Shown here: positions 33,478 through 42,318 of the stretch, in pieces
Layout of the letters: each line of letters starts with the position of its first letter
How positions within the stretch are numbered: the first letter of the stretch is position 1
NCBI RefSeq assembly: GCF_018343545.2
Contig: NZ_JAGYPE020000036.1
Coordinates: 11,588 to 57,507 of the forward strand
DNA length: 45,920 bases
Source: Neobacillus citreus
GTDB taxonomy: Bacteria; Bacillota; Bacilli; Bacillales; Cytobacillaceae
Reading direction: 5' to 3'
Program-made: the position numbers and the translations under genes
The notes under the pieces: generated by a model
Seen by the model: only the letters and a program-made list of their open reading frames with translations
Database searches by the model: none
Told to the model about the DNA's origin: nothing

Positions 33478-33723
33478 ATGTTGAATCGCAAGAATTTAGC
33501 TGTTGCCGGAATGGCTGCGTTATTGACATTTGGCGGGTTGGCCGGCTGCGGTGATGGCGTCGACCAGGATAATGGCCTTAGCGATGGCGAGCAAAAGGAT
33601 CAGATTGATAACGATACAAAGGCCGACGCCAAAGGCACCATGAAAGAGGCAAAAGATAATATTAAGGAAGCAATGAAAGATGTCGAGCAGGAAATGAAGG
33701 AAAAAAGCAAAGAACAAAATTAA
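33478..33723 (+). CDS. Small lysine/glutamate-rich lipoprotein
   Basis: The 81-residue product has a signal peptide ending in the lipobox L-A-G-C and an acidic segment (DGVDQDNGLSDGEQKDQIDN). It finishes in a long charged helix with MKEAKDNIKEAMKDVEQEM. ATG 33478 follows GGGAGGG; a TTG 18 nt upstream overlaps that site. A sigma-B promoter lies 79 nt before the start. Resembles small Bacillales stress lipoproteins of unknown function. Confidence 0.7.
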   Translation: MLNRKNLAVAGMAALLTFGGLAGCGDGVDQDNGLSDGEQKDQIDNDTKADAKGTMKEAKDNIKEAMKDVEQEMKEKSKEQN

Positions 33724-33739
33724 AATTTTTCTAAAAAAG

Positions 33740-33765
33740 GTTTCACGGTAAACCGATTAGGGAAA
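33740..33765 (+). promoter_or_regulatory. Sigma-B promoter of csbD
   Basis: GTTTCA (33740-33745), 14 bp, GGGAAA (33760-33765), 27 nt before the CsbD start. Confidence 0.8.
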
Positions 33766-33792
33766 GCAACAAATTAAAGGAGGCTAAAAACA

Positions 33793-33963
33793 ATGAATAA
33801 AGAAAAGGTAAAAGGCAGTGTTGATCAGGTGAAAGGTGAACTAAAAGAACAATGGGGCCGTTTAACGGATGACGAGTCCAAGGTCGTAGAAGGTAAGGTC
33901 GACAAGGCGAAAGGAAAAGTAAAGGAAGGATACGGAGAAGTCAAGGACAAGCTATCGGACTAA
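33793..33963 (+). CDS. csbD: CsbD-family stress protein
   Basis: A 56-residue protein beginning MNKEKVKGSVDQVKGELKEQ and ending GYGEVKDKLSD, with the internal KGxVxxxKG repetition of the CsbD family. csbD of B. subtilis is a classic sigma-B target, and the promoter here fits. The protein is highly charged, soluble and without known activity. ATG 33793 has AAAGGAGG upstream. The following GSP17M gene starts 48 bp later and may be read through. Confidence 0.9.
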   Translation: MNKEKVKGSVDQVKGELKEQWGRLTDDESKVVEGKVDKAKGKVKEGYGEVKDKLSD

Positions 33964-34011
33964 TGTAAGCCTAGCATCTAGTAATCTATTAAAAATAGAG
34001 GAGGAAATGAA

Positions 34012-34791
34012 ATGGACAAGCATATGAAGAATGTGGTTGGGGTATATGACACGGAACAGGAAGCGATTAATGCGATTGATCGACTATTAGATCAAGGATA
34101 CCACAAGAATGAAATCTCTATGATTGGAAAAAACGTTGAACAGGTTTCCGTGGACACAGGTACTGCGATAGAAGAAACCGCGGCGACCGGAGCAGCTGTC
34201 GGCGGTGTCCTTGGTGGAATACCAGGATTACTGGCAGGGGCGGGCGCGCTGGCTATACCGGGGATTGGCCCGCTTGTCGCGGCCGGACCGATTGCGGCCG
34301 GGCTAATGGGAGCCGTTACTGGGGCTGGTATTGGCGGTTTAACCGGAGCGTTTGTCGGAATGGGCATTCCCCACGAAGAGGCGGAGTCCTATGAAAAGTC
34401 AGTTAAAGAAGGAAAAATTTTAGTATTGGTTGAAAAGCGCTGTGATAATCGAAATGACCGGAACTATTTACATGAGGATACCGAGCTTGATCACCCGCCA
34501 TTAGTGGGAGTAGATGGGCGGAATCGGAATCTTAAGGAAGATGGATTTATTAAGGAGGGGCCGCCGTTTCAGGGTTCAAGCTATAAATCTAATGAATTTG
34601 GCTCGAACATGGAGGAAGAGTCGTCACTTAAAGATGACCGCACCTTAAAGAAAGCAAACAACAGCTCAATGGCCCAAGACTATTCCGAAGTGAAGAAGCT
34701 TGGCCGTGAAATGGAACAACAACCTACAGAGGAAAAACTCCGAGACGAACATCTTAAACCAGACCCGCTGCAATCAACTAAAAAAGCTTAA
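34012..34791 (+). CDS. General stress protein 17M-like, glycine-zipper core
   Basis: The 259-residue protein starts with a YflT/GSP17M module (YDTEQEAINAIDRLLDQGYH). A hydrophobic glycine-rich core follows (about 57-120, repeated AAxGAAVGGVLGG-type patterns of the glycine-zipper class), then AESYEKSVKEGKILVLVEKR and a 110-residue hydrophilic, probably disordered tail. It is a longer relative of the protein at 19028. ATG 34012 follows GAGGAGGAA. It is probably cotranscribed with csbD from the sigma-B promoter. Function unknown. Confidence 0.8.
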   Translation: MDKHMKNVVGVYDTEQEAINAIDRLLDQGYHKNEISMIGKNVEQVSVDTGTAIEETAATGAAVGGVLGGIPGLLAGAGALAIPGIGPLVAAGPIAAGLMGAVTGAGIGGLTGAFVGMGIPHEEAESYEKSVKEGKILVLVEKRCDNRNDRNYLHEDTELDHPPLVGVDGRNRNLKEDGFIKEGPPFQGSSYKSNEFGSNMEEESSLKDDRTLKKANNSSMAQDYSEVKKLGREMEQQPTEEKLRDEHLKPDPLQSTKKA

Positions 34792-34822
34792 GATTCATTC
34801 ACCCACTACCATCTACCATCCT

Positions 34823-34848
34823 AAAAAAGAGGCTTAGGCCTCTTTTTT
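34823..34848 (+). terminator. Terminator of the csbD-GSP17M unit
   Basis: AAAAAAGAGGC-TTAG-GCCTCTTTTTT, a compact hairpin with A- and T-runs. Confidence 0.85.
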
Positions 34849-34862
34849 GTGTGCATGAAGGA

Positions 34863-34929
34863 AGCATGGGGACGGTTCTCGTGCATCATTTTGCTGTTGA
34901 TGAGACATGAGAACCCTCCCCGTGTCCCC
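34863..34929. repeat. REP-like inverted pair
   Basis: GCATGGGGACGGTTCTCGTG at the left and ACATGAGAACCCTCCCCGTG at the right, arms about 20 bp with a few mismatches. It lies between the stress block and the ger operon. Confidence 0.8.
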
Positions 34930-34950
34930 TTCACATGCCCATCTCCCCCA

Positions 34951-34981
34951 TGCATAAGGAACCACTTAATGGAAAATAGTA
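34951..34981 (+). promoter_or_regulatory. Putative sigma-G promoter of the ger operon
   Basis: TGCATA (34951-34956), 18 bp, AATAGTA (34975-34981) against the consensus TGMATA and CATACTA. Germinant receptor operons are sigma-G dependent. Confidence 0.45.
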
Positions 34982-35033
34982 AATATGCGTGAATTAATTT
35001 CCAAATGGGTTTTTCCTTTTAAGGGTGATAAGG

Positions 35034-36131
35034 ATGAAAGTTGAAAAAATCAGCGGACTCCAGCTTTTTTATTTAATGACTGGGTTTGTATTAGGAACTG
35101 CGATGATTTTAGGGCTTGGCCATGAAGCAAAACAAGATTCGTGGATTTTTATTCTGATCGGCATGTCCTCCAGCCTGATTTTAATGGCCGTCTATACTCA
35201 ATTGGCTTCCTATTATCCGGGTGATTCGCTGGCCCAGATGCTTCCTAAGCTGCTCGGGAAGTTTCTTTCCTATCCAATCATCCTGTTGTATATTTTCCAT
35301 TTTACCTATTCGGCTGCCAGAGGGAGCAGGGAATTGGGGGAATTGATTGACTCGACCATATTAAGTGAAACCCCGTTAGTTGTTATCATCGGAAGCTTTA
35401 TGGCACTGATGGTGTATTGTCTGCGGGGCGGAGTGGAAACGTTTGGCCGCATGGCCGAAATCGTCTTTCCCATTTACATATTTTCTCTCATTCTGATTTG
35501 GATTCTTTTGTTTAGTGTCGACCAATTTAGTTTAAAAAACCTCACTCCCATACTTGGAAATGGTGTAACACCAGTTTTAAAAAAAGCAGTCCCTACCGCA
35601 ATCAACTTTCCATTCGGCGAAACCATTGTCGTCCTGTTGTTTTTCCCGTTTTTGACCCACAAGGGGCAGGTTCGAAAGATTGGCATGTCCTTCCTTCTTG
35701 TAGGAGGCGTCCTGTTAACGATCAATTCCATCATGCTGATTGCGATATTGGGACCGGAAATTTACAACTTTGACCTTTTTTCACTGCTCTCTGCGACGCA
35801 GATGGTTTCCGTCGCCGATTTCCTCGAGCGATTTGATGCTCTTGTTATTTTAATGATGGTATCTGGCGTATATTTTAAGGTTGGTGGTTTCATATTAGCG
35901 GCAGCTATTGCCACTTCTCATTTATTCAAATTAAAACAAACCCGTTCTGTCGTGCTGGGACTTGGTACCATCATTGTCCCTTTATCGTCGATAACCGCGT
36001 TAAGTTATGTTGAACATTTAGAATTTGGATTTAAGTTTTATGTCCCATATGTCCATACCGTTTTGCAAATTATTTTGCCGATTCTGTTTCTATGTATTGC
36101 CTTCATTCGTAAAAAACTAGGGTCTAAATAG
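35034..36131 (+). CDS. Germinant receptor B subunit (GerAB family)
   Basis: A 365-residue protein with ten predicted membrane helices of the spore-germination APC-type permease family. It starts MKVEKISGLQLFYLMTGFVL and contains the conserved RGSRELGELIDSTILSETPL. B subunits bind germinants in the spore inner membrane. ATG 35034 follows AGGGTGATAAGG; a GTG nine bases upstream overlaps that site. It is the first gene of the cluster, whereas the common order puts the A subunit first. Germinant specificity cannot be read from sequence. Confidence 0.92.
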   Translation: MKVEKISGLQLFYLMTGFVLGTAMILGLGHEAKQDSWIFILIGMSSSLILMAVYTQLASYYPGDSLAQMLPKLLGKFLSYPIILLYIFHFTYSAARGSRELGELIDSTILSETPLVVIIGSFMALMVYCLRGGVETFGRMAEIVFPIYIFSLILIWILLFSVDQFSLKNLTPILGNGVTPVLKKAVPTAINFPFGETIVVLLFFPFLTHKGQVRKIGMSFLLVGGVLLTINSIMLIAILGPEIYNFDLFSLLSATQMVSVADFLERFDALVILMMVSGVYFKVGGFILAAAIATSHLFKLKQTRSVVLGLGTIIVPLSSITALSYVEHLEFGFKFYVPYVHTVLQIILPILFLCIAFIRKKLGSK

Positions 36132-36143
36132 GTGGTGCCGCCT

Positions 36144-37679
36144 TTGAGATTTTTCAAGCGACAAAAAAAATTACCAGCTCTTCTTCAGGAGCAAAGTGAA
36201 AATAATCCATTATCAGGAAATCTCGAGGAAGACCTTCATCGGTTTAAACAGCTTTTTGAAGGGGCTGCTGATTTTAGTTATCGAGAGCTGCAAATAGGTT
36301 CTAACTATTCAGCCGTTGTTTTATACCTGAATGGATTGGTTGATATGGAAAGAATGGAACTGAATGTCATCCAGCCTTTGATAAGCCGAAACGAGGAACT
36401 GCTCCAGCATCCTAAGCCGGCCCTTGACCAATTTAAGGGCGTTCTGAATGCATCTCAAGTGGTTCTGGAAGAAACGTTCCAAACAATCGTGGACCAACTT
36501 TTGGCAGGCGGCACCATTGTCTTAATTAATACGTTTAAAAAAGTGCTTGTTATCAGCGAACAGAAATGGGAGCAGCGCTCCATTGATGAACCTGTTTCTG
36601 AAGCGGTTGTGTTGGGCCCGCGCGAAGGGTTTACGGAAAATATCCGAACGAATGTCAGCATGATTCGCAGACGTTTAAAAACAACCAAACTGAAATTGGA
36701 ATATATGAAATTAGGAAATCTGTCGAAGACGAATGTGGTCATCGTCTTTCTTGAAGGAATCGCAGATGCCTCCATTGTGGAGGAGGTTCGCAGCCGATTA
36801 AACAGGATTGAGATTGATGCGATTGAGGACAGCAGTTATATTGTTGAGTTTATTGAGGATGAACCGTTCTCCGTGTTTCCCCAGGTTTTGCAAACGGAAC
36901 GGCCCGACCGCCTTGCGGGCAACTTGTTGGAAGGAAGAATCGGCATTATTGCGGACAACAGCCCTTTTGCCCTCATTGTTCCGGTCACTTTCTTTCAAAT
37001 GATGAACTCTCCGGAGGATTATTATGGAAGGTTTATTATGACAACGTTTATTCGCTTATTACGGTACTTATTTTTATTAATTGCCTTATTATTTCCCTCT
37101 ATTTATATTGCGGTGACTACGTTCCACCAGGAATTGCTGCCTACTAATCTTTTGTTCAGTGTCGCAGCCTCAAGGGATAAGGTACCCTTTCCTGCAGTTA
37201 TCGAAGCGTTATTGATGGAAATCACCTTCGAGGCGCTGCGTGAGGCCGGGCTCCGCTTGCCAAGACCGATCGGGTCGACTGTCAGTATTGTTGGTGCGTT
37301 GGTGATTGGCCAGGCTGCTGTTGAAGCGGGAATTGTTTCCGCTCCGTTAGTCATTGTGGTCGCAACGACAGGGATTGCCTCATTCATGTTTCCGAGTTAT
37401 CCATTGACAGGGGCCATCCGGCTTCTTCGCTTCTTTTTGATTTTTATGGCTGGGACGCTTGGTTTTTATGGTATTCTTCTCGGCGTTTTCTTTATCTTGG
37501 CTCACCTTGTACAGCTTCGATCGTTCGGTGTTCCCTATCTTGCACCGCTCGCTCCGTTTCATTTTAACAATATGAAGGATATCATCATTCGCGTCCCTTG
37601 GTGGAAAATGAATGAACGGCCTCATGAAACAGGTAAAAGTAATTTGAAGAAGATGAATTATAAACCTCGTAAATACTAG
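36144..37679 (+). CDS. Germinant receptor A subunit (GerAA family)
   Basis: A 511-residue protein with a cytoplasmic N-terminal part, the GerA core (PREGFTENIRTNVSMIRRRL, a family signature), five or so membrane helices from about residue 300, and a conserved PLTGAIRLLRFFLIFMA. TTG 36144 is chosen because AGGTGG, overlapping the gerAB stop, stands 8 nt upstream; GTG codons at 36132 and 36135 are too close to it. It follows gerAB without a gap and should be translationally coupled. Confidence 0.92.
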   Translation: MRFFKRQKKLPALLQEQSENNPLSGNLEEDLHRFKQLFEGAADFSYRELQIGSNYSAVVLYLNGLVDMERMELNVIQPLISRNEELLQHPKPALDQFKGVLNASQVVLEETFQTIVDQLLAGGTIVLINTFKKVLVISEQKWEQRSIDEPVSEAVVLGPREGFTENIRTNVSMIRRRLKTTKLKLEYMKLGNLSKTNVVIVFLEGIADASIVEEVRSRLNRIEIDAIEDSSYIVEFIEDEPFSVFPQVLQTERPDRLAGNLLEGRIGIIADNSPFALIVPVTFFQMMNSPEDYYGRFIMTTFIRLLRYLFLLIALLFPSIYIAVTTFHQELLPTNLLFSVAASRDKVPFPAVIEALLMEITFEALREAGLRLPRPIGSTVSIVGALVIGQAAVEAGIVSAPLVIVVATTGIASFMFPSYPLTGAIRLLRFFLIFMAGTLGFYGILLGVFFILAHLVQLRSFGVPYLAPLAPFHFNNMKDIIIRVPWWKMNERPHETGKSNLKKMNYKPRKY

Positions 37680-37710
37680 TTTGTTTTTTTAAAAAAGGGC
37701 AGGGATATGA

Positions 37711-38859
37711 ATGAACGTGATGAGACTGTTTTTCCTATTAGTCATAACCATGTTTCTGACAGGCTGCTGGAACCGTATTGAGATTAATGATATTGCCATC
37801 GTGACAGCAATTGGATTAGACCTTGTGGAAGACGATAAGGTCCATCTCTCCCTTCAAGTAGCCATTCCATCAAAGCTGGGTTCGACATCAGGAAGCGGCG
37901 GAGAAAGCGGCAAAGGTTCATTGGTTATTTCCGATACCGGTGTCACGATTTCTGAAGCATTCCGAAATATTCAAGGCAAGCTTCCAAGACGGATTTTCTT
38001 TTCCCAAAGCCGGGTTCTGTTAATTGGCGAGGATTATGCCAAAAAGGGCGTCTCCCCGGTTATCAATTTCCATACAAGGTACAATAAAACGCGGATCAAC
38101 AGTTTTATTATGTTTACAAAAGGCGAAGCATCTAAAGTCATCAATAGCATGCCAAAGTTTGAGAATATTTCCGCCGAAGAAATAAAAGAACTTAACAAGC
38201 TGAACATTGGGCTGAAAGTTTATATACGAGATTTTCTCAATATGCTTCTTACAGATGGCTTGGAGCCATACGCACCACTGTTTACATTAGAAGCATTGGA
38301 AGTAAAACCGAATAATAAATCAGAGCACGTCCAAAGCATCAAGGGAACGGCCGTGTTTAAAGGGGACAAGCTAATCGGCTGGATGGATCAATTGGAAACC
38401 CGGGGTCTTTTATGGATCAAGAATGAAATAGAATCAGGGATTGTTTCCATTAAAATACCGAAGGAGCAAGGCGGAGGAAATATCAGTATGGAAATCCTCA
38501 AAACAGATACAAAGTTGGAGCCAAAACTAAAAAGTGGTCATTTACAAATGAACCTAACTGTCTCCACTAGATTGAATTTAATAGAAAATGATTCACAGTT
38601 AAATTTATTTGATACAAAAGTAATCAAGGATTTGCAAAACAAAGTGGATAAAGAAATTGACGGACGTATTCAAATGACGGTTGATAAGGTCCAAAAGGAG
38701 TATCATTCGGACATTTTAGGATTCGGGCAAGCGGTCTACAGGAAATACCCGAAACAATGGAAAACCAGCTATCAAAAGAACTGGGATCAAGAATTTCCTA
38801 GATTGGCGGTCACCATCCACACGAATTCTATTATAAAAAGAACCGGTGTAACTAAATAA
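37711..38859 (+). CDS. Germinant receptor C subunit lipoprotein (GerAC family)
   Basis: A 382-residue lipoprotein with the lipobox L-T-G-C (FLTGCWNRIEIN, the usual GCW-x-R/x-E pattern) and a three-domain Ger(x)C body, including ISEAFRNIQGKLPRRIFFSQ and, near the end, GFGQAVYRKYPKQWK. It acts on the outer face of the spore inner membrane with the A and B subunits. ATG 37711 follows CAGGGAT. Third gene of the operon. Confidence 0.92.
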   Translation: MNVMRLFFLLVITMFLTGCWNRIEINDIAIVTAIGLDLVEDDKVHLSLQVAIPSKLGSTSGSGGESGKGSLVISDTGVTISEAFRNIQGKLPRRIFFSQSRVLLIGEDYAKKGVSPVINFHTRYNKTRINSFIMFTKGEASKVINSMPKFENISAEEIKELNKLNIGLKVYIRDFLNMLLTDGLEPYAPLFTLEALEVKPNNKSEHVQSIKGTAVFKGDKLIGWMDQLETRGLLWIKNEIESGIVSIKIPKEQGGGNISMEILKTDTKLEPKLKSGHLQMNLTVSTRLNLIENDSQLNLFDTKVIKDLQNKVDKEIDGRIQMTVDKVQKEYHSDILGFGQAVYRKYPKQWKTSYQKNWDQEFPRLAVTIHTNSIIKRTGVTK

Positions 38860-38879
38860 TTCCAAAAGGGGACATGACC

Positions 38880-39044
38880 ATGCTAAGGACCCTTATCATC
38901 GCCCTCGTTTTTGTCGTCATATTTATATGGGAAACATCAGGGTTATTGAGAAAAAAGGAAATAAAAGAACTCATTATCTTTTCTTTTTTAACTTTGATCG
39001 GATTAGTATTATGTATCATTGGTGTAATACGGGATTTAATTTGA
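38880..39044 (+). CDS. Putative small D subunit of the germinant receptor
   Basis: A 54-codon frame begins MLRTLIIALVFVVIFIWETS and ends CIIGVIRDLI. It has two membrane helices (about 3-17 and 31-50) joined by a charged loop LLRKKEIKE. It starts 20 bp after the C subunit with AAGGGGAC at 8 nt; an ATG two codons earlier is too close. Small two-helix D proteins accompany several Bacillus germinant receptors and modulate them. Assignment rests on size, topology and position. Confidence 0.7.
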   Translation: MLRTLIIALVFVVIFIWETSGLLRKKEIKELIIFSFLTLIGLVLCIIGVIRDLI

Positions 39045-39120
39045 TTTTGGATTATGGTGATGGTGAAAAATTGATTGTTTTACTTCAGATTAGTTACTTC
39101 TAAGATTACCTTTTTCCATT

Positions 39121-39218
39121 TACTCGTCACTTTACCGAGTTTACTCGCCGAAATTTCGGTTTTACTCGCCAACTTTTGCGATTTACTCGCCCAAATCTAG
39201 ATTTTACTCGCCAACCCC
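39121..39218 (+). repeat. 21-bp phased array A7 (ACTCGCC dialect)
   Basis: TACTCGTC or TACTCGCC starts at 39121, 39142, 39163, 39184 and 39205, four exact 21-bp steps. It lies between the ger operon and nuoN, followed by the GCCAGGC hairpin that terminates nuoN and by AGGTAATTTTT. Confidence 0.9.
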
Positions 39219-39230
39219 CTTTCTAAACAT

Positions 39231-39257
39231 AAAAAAAGCCAGGCAATCAGCCTGGCT
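39231..39257 (-). terminator. Terminator of the nuo operon
   Basis: AGCCAGGC-N5-GCCTGGCT followed by T-run on the minus strand, 10 nt after nuoN. The stem is identical to that of spoIID and the A5 cassettes. Confidence 0.88.
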
Positions 39258-39267
39258 TAGGTAATTT

Positions 39268-40806
39268 TTAACTAAAGAAATCCTGAACAATATCCAGGTT
39301 ATTATGCATAAAGTCAAGTGCGATGTTTGGCATGATACCGAACAACACCGAACCAACCACTGCGACAATCAATACAACCACAATTCCGAACGGCATGTTG
39401 AATTTGCTGCCCGCACCCTCACCTTCTCCTTCAGATGCGGCCGGAGCCGGACGGAAGAAGATTTGCGTCATGACGCCGAAATAATAGAAGTAGGACACGA
39501 CCGTGGTCGCAATCATCACCGAAGCCAACACGTAATGCGGTTGACCGGCAAAGGCGCCCACAAAAATGTTCAACTTACCGATAAAGCCCGCTGTTCCCGG
39601 GAAGCCAGCCAAGGAAATCAACAGAATTCCCATTGTCACAGCCAGCCACGGTGAGCGGCGGTACAAGCCGGCAAAGTCCGCAATCTTCGTGGAGCCTGTT
39701 TTTTCCGACACCACTTGAATCACTGCGAATGCGCCCATGTTCATGAACAAGTACGCCAGCAAATAGAACCAGATGGAATAGAACATATTCGATGTTAACG
39801 TTGTTACAGCTACTAATAAATAACCAGCGTGCGCGATACTCGAATACGCGAACATCCGCTTAATATCGGACTGCCGCAATGCCACAACGTTACCGATAAT
39901 CATCGTAGCCGCTGCAATCACCGCAAGGTAATTTTGCATATCCAGCAAAATTGGAATCGAACCCGGCCCGTTTGTGGCCGCGGAACCAAATACTGTTAAC
40001 AAAATCCGCACGACTATTACAAAACCGGCTGTTTTCGAAACAACGCTCAAGAACGATGTAACCGGCGTTGGTGCACCTTGGTACACGTCTGGTGCCCACA
40101 TGTGGTATGGAGCAGCCGCCAATTTAAACGATAAACCAACCAAAATCATCAAGAACGATAAGCCAAGCAGGTACGCCTGTTGCCCGTCCATAAGCATCGA
40201 CAGCTGGCCCGCAATTTCCAGCAAGTTCGTCGAACCAGTTAAGCCGTACACATAGCTCATCCCGAACAACGCAATCGCGGACGAAATACCGCCGTTGATG
40301 ACGTATTTCATCGCGGACTCGTTGGAGCTTAACCGGTCCTTCTGAATGCCCGCTAAAATATAAGACGGAATCGATAACAGCTCAAGGCCGATATAAAGCG
40401 TGATTAAATCGCCGCTTGACGTCATCACCATGGCGCCTAATAACGCCGATAATAATAGGTAATAAAACTCGCCCGTATATCTTTCCAAGCCATCGGTCGC
40501 TTTGTAGCTAGTCGCCAAGAACAATACCAGCGCCCCGCCGCCTAGAATCAGCAGCTTAAATGCGATCGCAAAGCTGTCGAGGCGGAACGTGTCGTGCAGG
40601 ATTGACTCGACGTGACCGCCGGCCATTCCGAAGACCGAAACCATCGCCGCAAGGATGGCCGCAATGCCGATCCAGCCAAGGATTTTCCGGTCCATATGTT
40701 TTGGCATAAACAGATCCATAATCACCAAGATTGCAATCACAGCAAGGATGATGAATTCCGGTGTCATGATGCTCCAGTTTAACGATTGAAATTGCTCAAA
40801 ACTCAT
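39268..40806 (-). CDS. nuoN: NADH-quinone oxidoreductase subunit N
   Basis: One of three antiporter-like membrane subunits of complex I. The 512-residue protein has about 14 helices, with the conserved glutamate in YIGLELLSIPSYILAG, the lysine-bearing helix SFKLAAAPYHMWAPDVYQGA and the RQSDIKRMFAYSSIAHAGYL segment. ATG 40806 follows AGGAGGGTGATGAAGG. It is the last gene of the operon, 6 bp after nuoM. Confidence 0.95.
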   Translation of the reverse strand: MSFEQFQSLNWSIMTPEFIILAVIAILVIMDLFMPKHMDRKILGWIGIAAILAAMVSVFGMAGGHVESILHDTFRLDSFAIAFKLLILGGGALVLFLATSYKATDGLERYTGEFYYLLLSALLGAMVMTSSGDLITLYIGLELLSIPSYILAGIQKDRLSSNESAMKYVINGGISSAIALFGMSYVYGLTGSTNLLEIAGQLSMLMDGQQAYLLGLSFLMILVGLSFKLAAAPYHMWAPDVYQGAPTPVTSFLSVVSKTAGFVIVVRILLTVFGSAATNGPGSIPILLDMQNYLAVIAAATMIIGNVVALRQSDIKRMFAYSSIAHAGYLLVAVTTLTSNMFYSIWFYLLAYLFMNMGAFAVIQVVSEKTGSTKIADFAGLYRRSPWLAVTMGILLISLAGFPGTAGFIGKLNIFVGAFAGQPHYVLASVMIATTVVSYFYYFGVMTQIFFRPAPAASEGEGEGAGSKFNMPFGIVVVLIVAVVGSVLFGIMPNIALDFMHNNLDIVQDFFS

Positions 40807-40812
40807 CCTTCA

Positions 40813-42318
40813 TCACCCTCCTAACCCAAGCATGATAGTCTCAAGTGTGGCTTGAAGCGGTGCGCTTAGGACACTTGGGTAAACACCAATTAACACGATT
40901 AACGCTAGTAAAACCACAACCGGCACGAATTCTACGCCCTTCAAATCGACCACACCGGTGAACTCGCGGTGCGCCTTACCAAACGTCATGCCAAGTACAG
41001 CACGAAGCAGGTACGCTGCGGTCATGATGATGCCGATTGTTCCGACTGCAGCCACCCATGGAAGTTCTTTAAACAAGCCAAGGAAGGCCATGAATTCGCT
41101 GACGAACCCGGACATGCCTGGCAAGCCGAGCGACGCCATTGCACCAGCCAATAAGAAGCCGGCTGCAAGTGGCATGCCTTTCGCCACACCGCCAAGGTTT
41201 TCGATGAGAGACGTGTCGGTCCGCTCGTATAAAACTCCTACTAAGAAGAACAATAAAGCTGAAATCAAACCATGCGATACCACTTGGAAAATCGCACCTT
41301 GGACGCCGGCCTCATTCATGGCGGCCAGTCCGATTAACACGATACCCATGTGGGAAATCGATGAGTAAGCCAAGACCATTTTAAAGTCGGATTGAATAAA
41401 CGCAAGGAACGCTCCGTAAAGCAGGTTGATCACGCCAAGAATAGCAATCAAAGTCGCAAGCGTTTCGAATTGCTTTGGAAAAATTCCCATTCCAAAGCGG
41501 ATTAAACCGTACGCACCGATTTTTAGTAGAATCCCAGAGTGAATCATAACTACGGATGGCGGTGCCTGCACGTGGACTTTCAGCATCCAGCTGTGCAGTG
41601 GGAAAATCGGTAATTTTACACCGAACGCAATTAATAAGGAAATCAATAAACCTAATTTCAAGTCATCTGACAGCGGCGCACTTGGGTCCGCCATAATTTT
41701 TGTTAACAGGTCGATGTTGGTCGTGCCTGTTTTGGCAAAAAGAATCATGATCACGATTAATAAAACCGCTGAGCCTAATCCGTTATAGATTAAGAAGCTG
41801 TAAGCTGCCTTTTCTTTTTCAAAATAACCCCATTTTCCAATCAGGAAGAAAGTTGGGATAAGCGTAATCTCGAAAAAGATGAAGAACAGGATTAAGTTTT
41901 CCGCTGTGAATACGCCGAGCATGCCGACTTCTAAAAGAAGGAACAGCATGAAGTAGCCTTTCCATTCTTTTTTCACAAACCGTGCTGCAATGGCCGCAAG
42001 TGTTGCAACAACCGCAGTTAACACGACGAGCAGCAGTTGGAAGCCGCTTAAACCAAGCTCATAATACACTGAAAAAATTGGCGCATCGCCGCTCATACCG
42101 CGGAATTGAATCCATTCATGTCCAAATGTGAAGTCCGATAATTTTTTTCCGGCAAGATAATGAGCGTACGCCGCAAGCGCTAAAGCTAGTGCCGGCAGTG
42201 TTGCCAGGAAGCCGACGAATTTGATCGCTTTTTCCTGCGATTTTGGCATAAAAGCTAACACGACAATACCTAGTAAAGGGGAGAATACTAGTGTTGTCAG
42301 AACCCAAGATAAATTCAT
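40813..42318 (-). CDS. nuoM: NADH-quinone oxidoreductase subunit M
   Basis: A 501-residue antiporter-like subunit with about 14 helices. Conserved motifs: FIFFEITLIPTFFLIG (key Glu), GVKLPIFPLHSWMLKVHVQA (key Lys) and IQSDFKMVLAYSSISHMG. ATG 42318 overlaps the nuoL stop by 4 bp (ATGA), so the genes are coupled. Confidence 0.95.
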   Translation of the reverse strand: MNLSWVLTTLVFSPLLGIVVLAFMPKSQEKAIKFVGFLATLPALALALAAYAHYLAGKKLSDFTFGHEWIQFRGMSGDAPIFSVYYELGLSGFQLLLVVLTAVVATLAAIAARFVKKEWKGYFMLFLLLEVGMLGVFTAENLILFFIFFEITLIPTFFLIGKWGYFEKEKAAYSFLIYNGLGSAVLLIVIMILFAKTGTTNIDLLTKIMADPSAPLSDDLKLGLLISLLIAFGVKLPIFPLHSWMLKVHVQAPPSVVMIHSGILLKIGAYGLIRFGMGIFPKQFETLATLIAILGVINLLYGAFLAFIQSDFKMVLAYSSISHMGIVLIGLAAMNEAGVQGAIFQVVSHGLISALLFFLVGVLYERTDTSLIENLGGVAKGMPLAAGFLLAGAMASLGLPGMSGFVSEFMAFLGLFKELPWVAAVGTIGIIMTAAYLLRAVLGMTFGKAHREFTGVVDLKGVEFVPVVVLLALIVLIGVYPSVLSAPLQATLETIMLGLGG

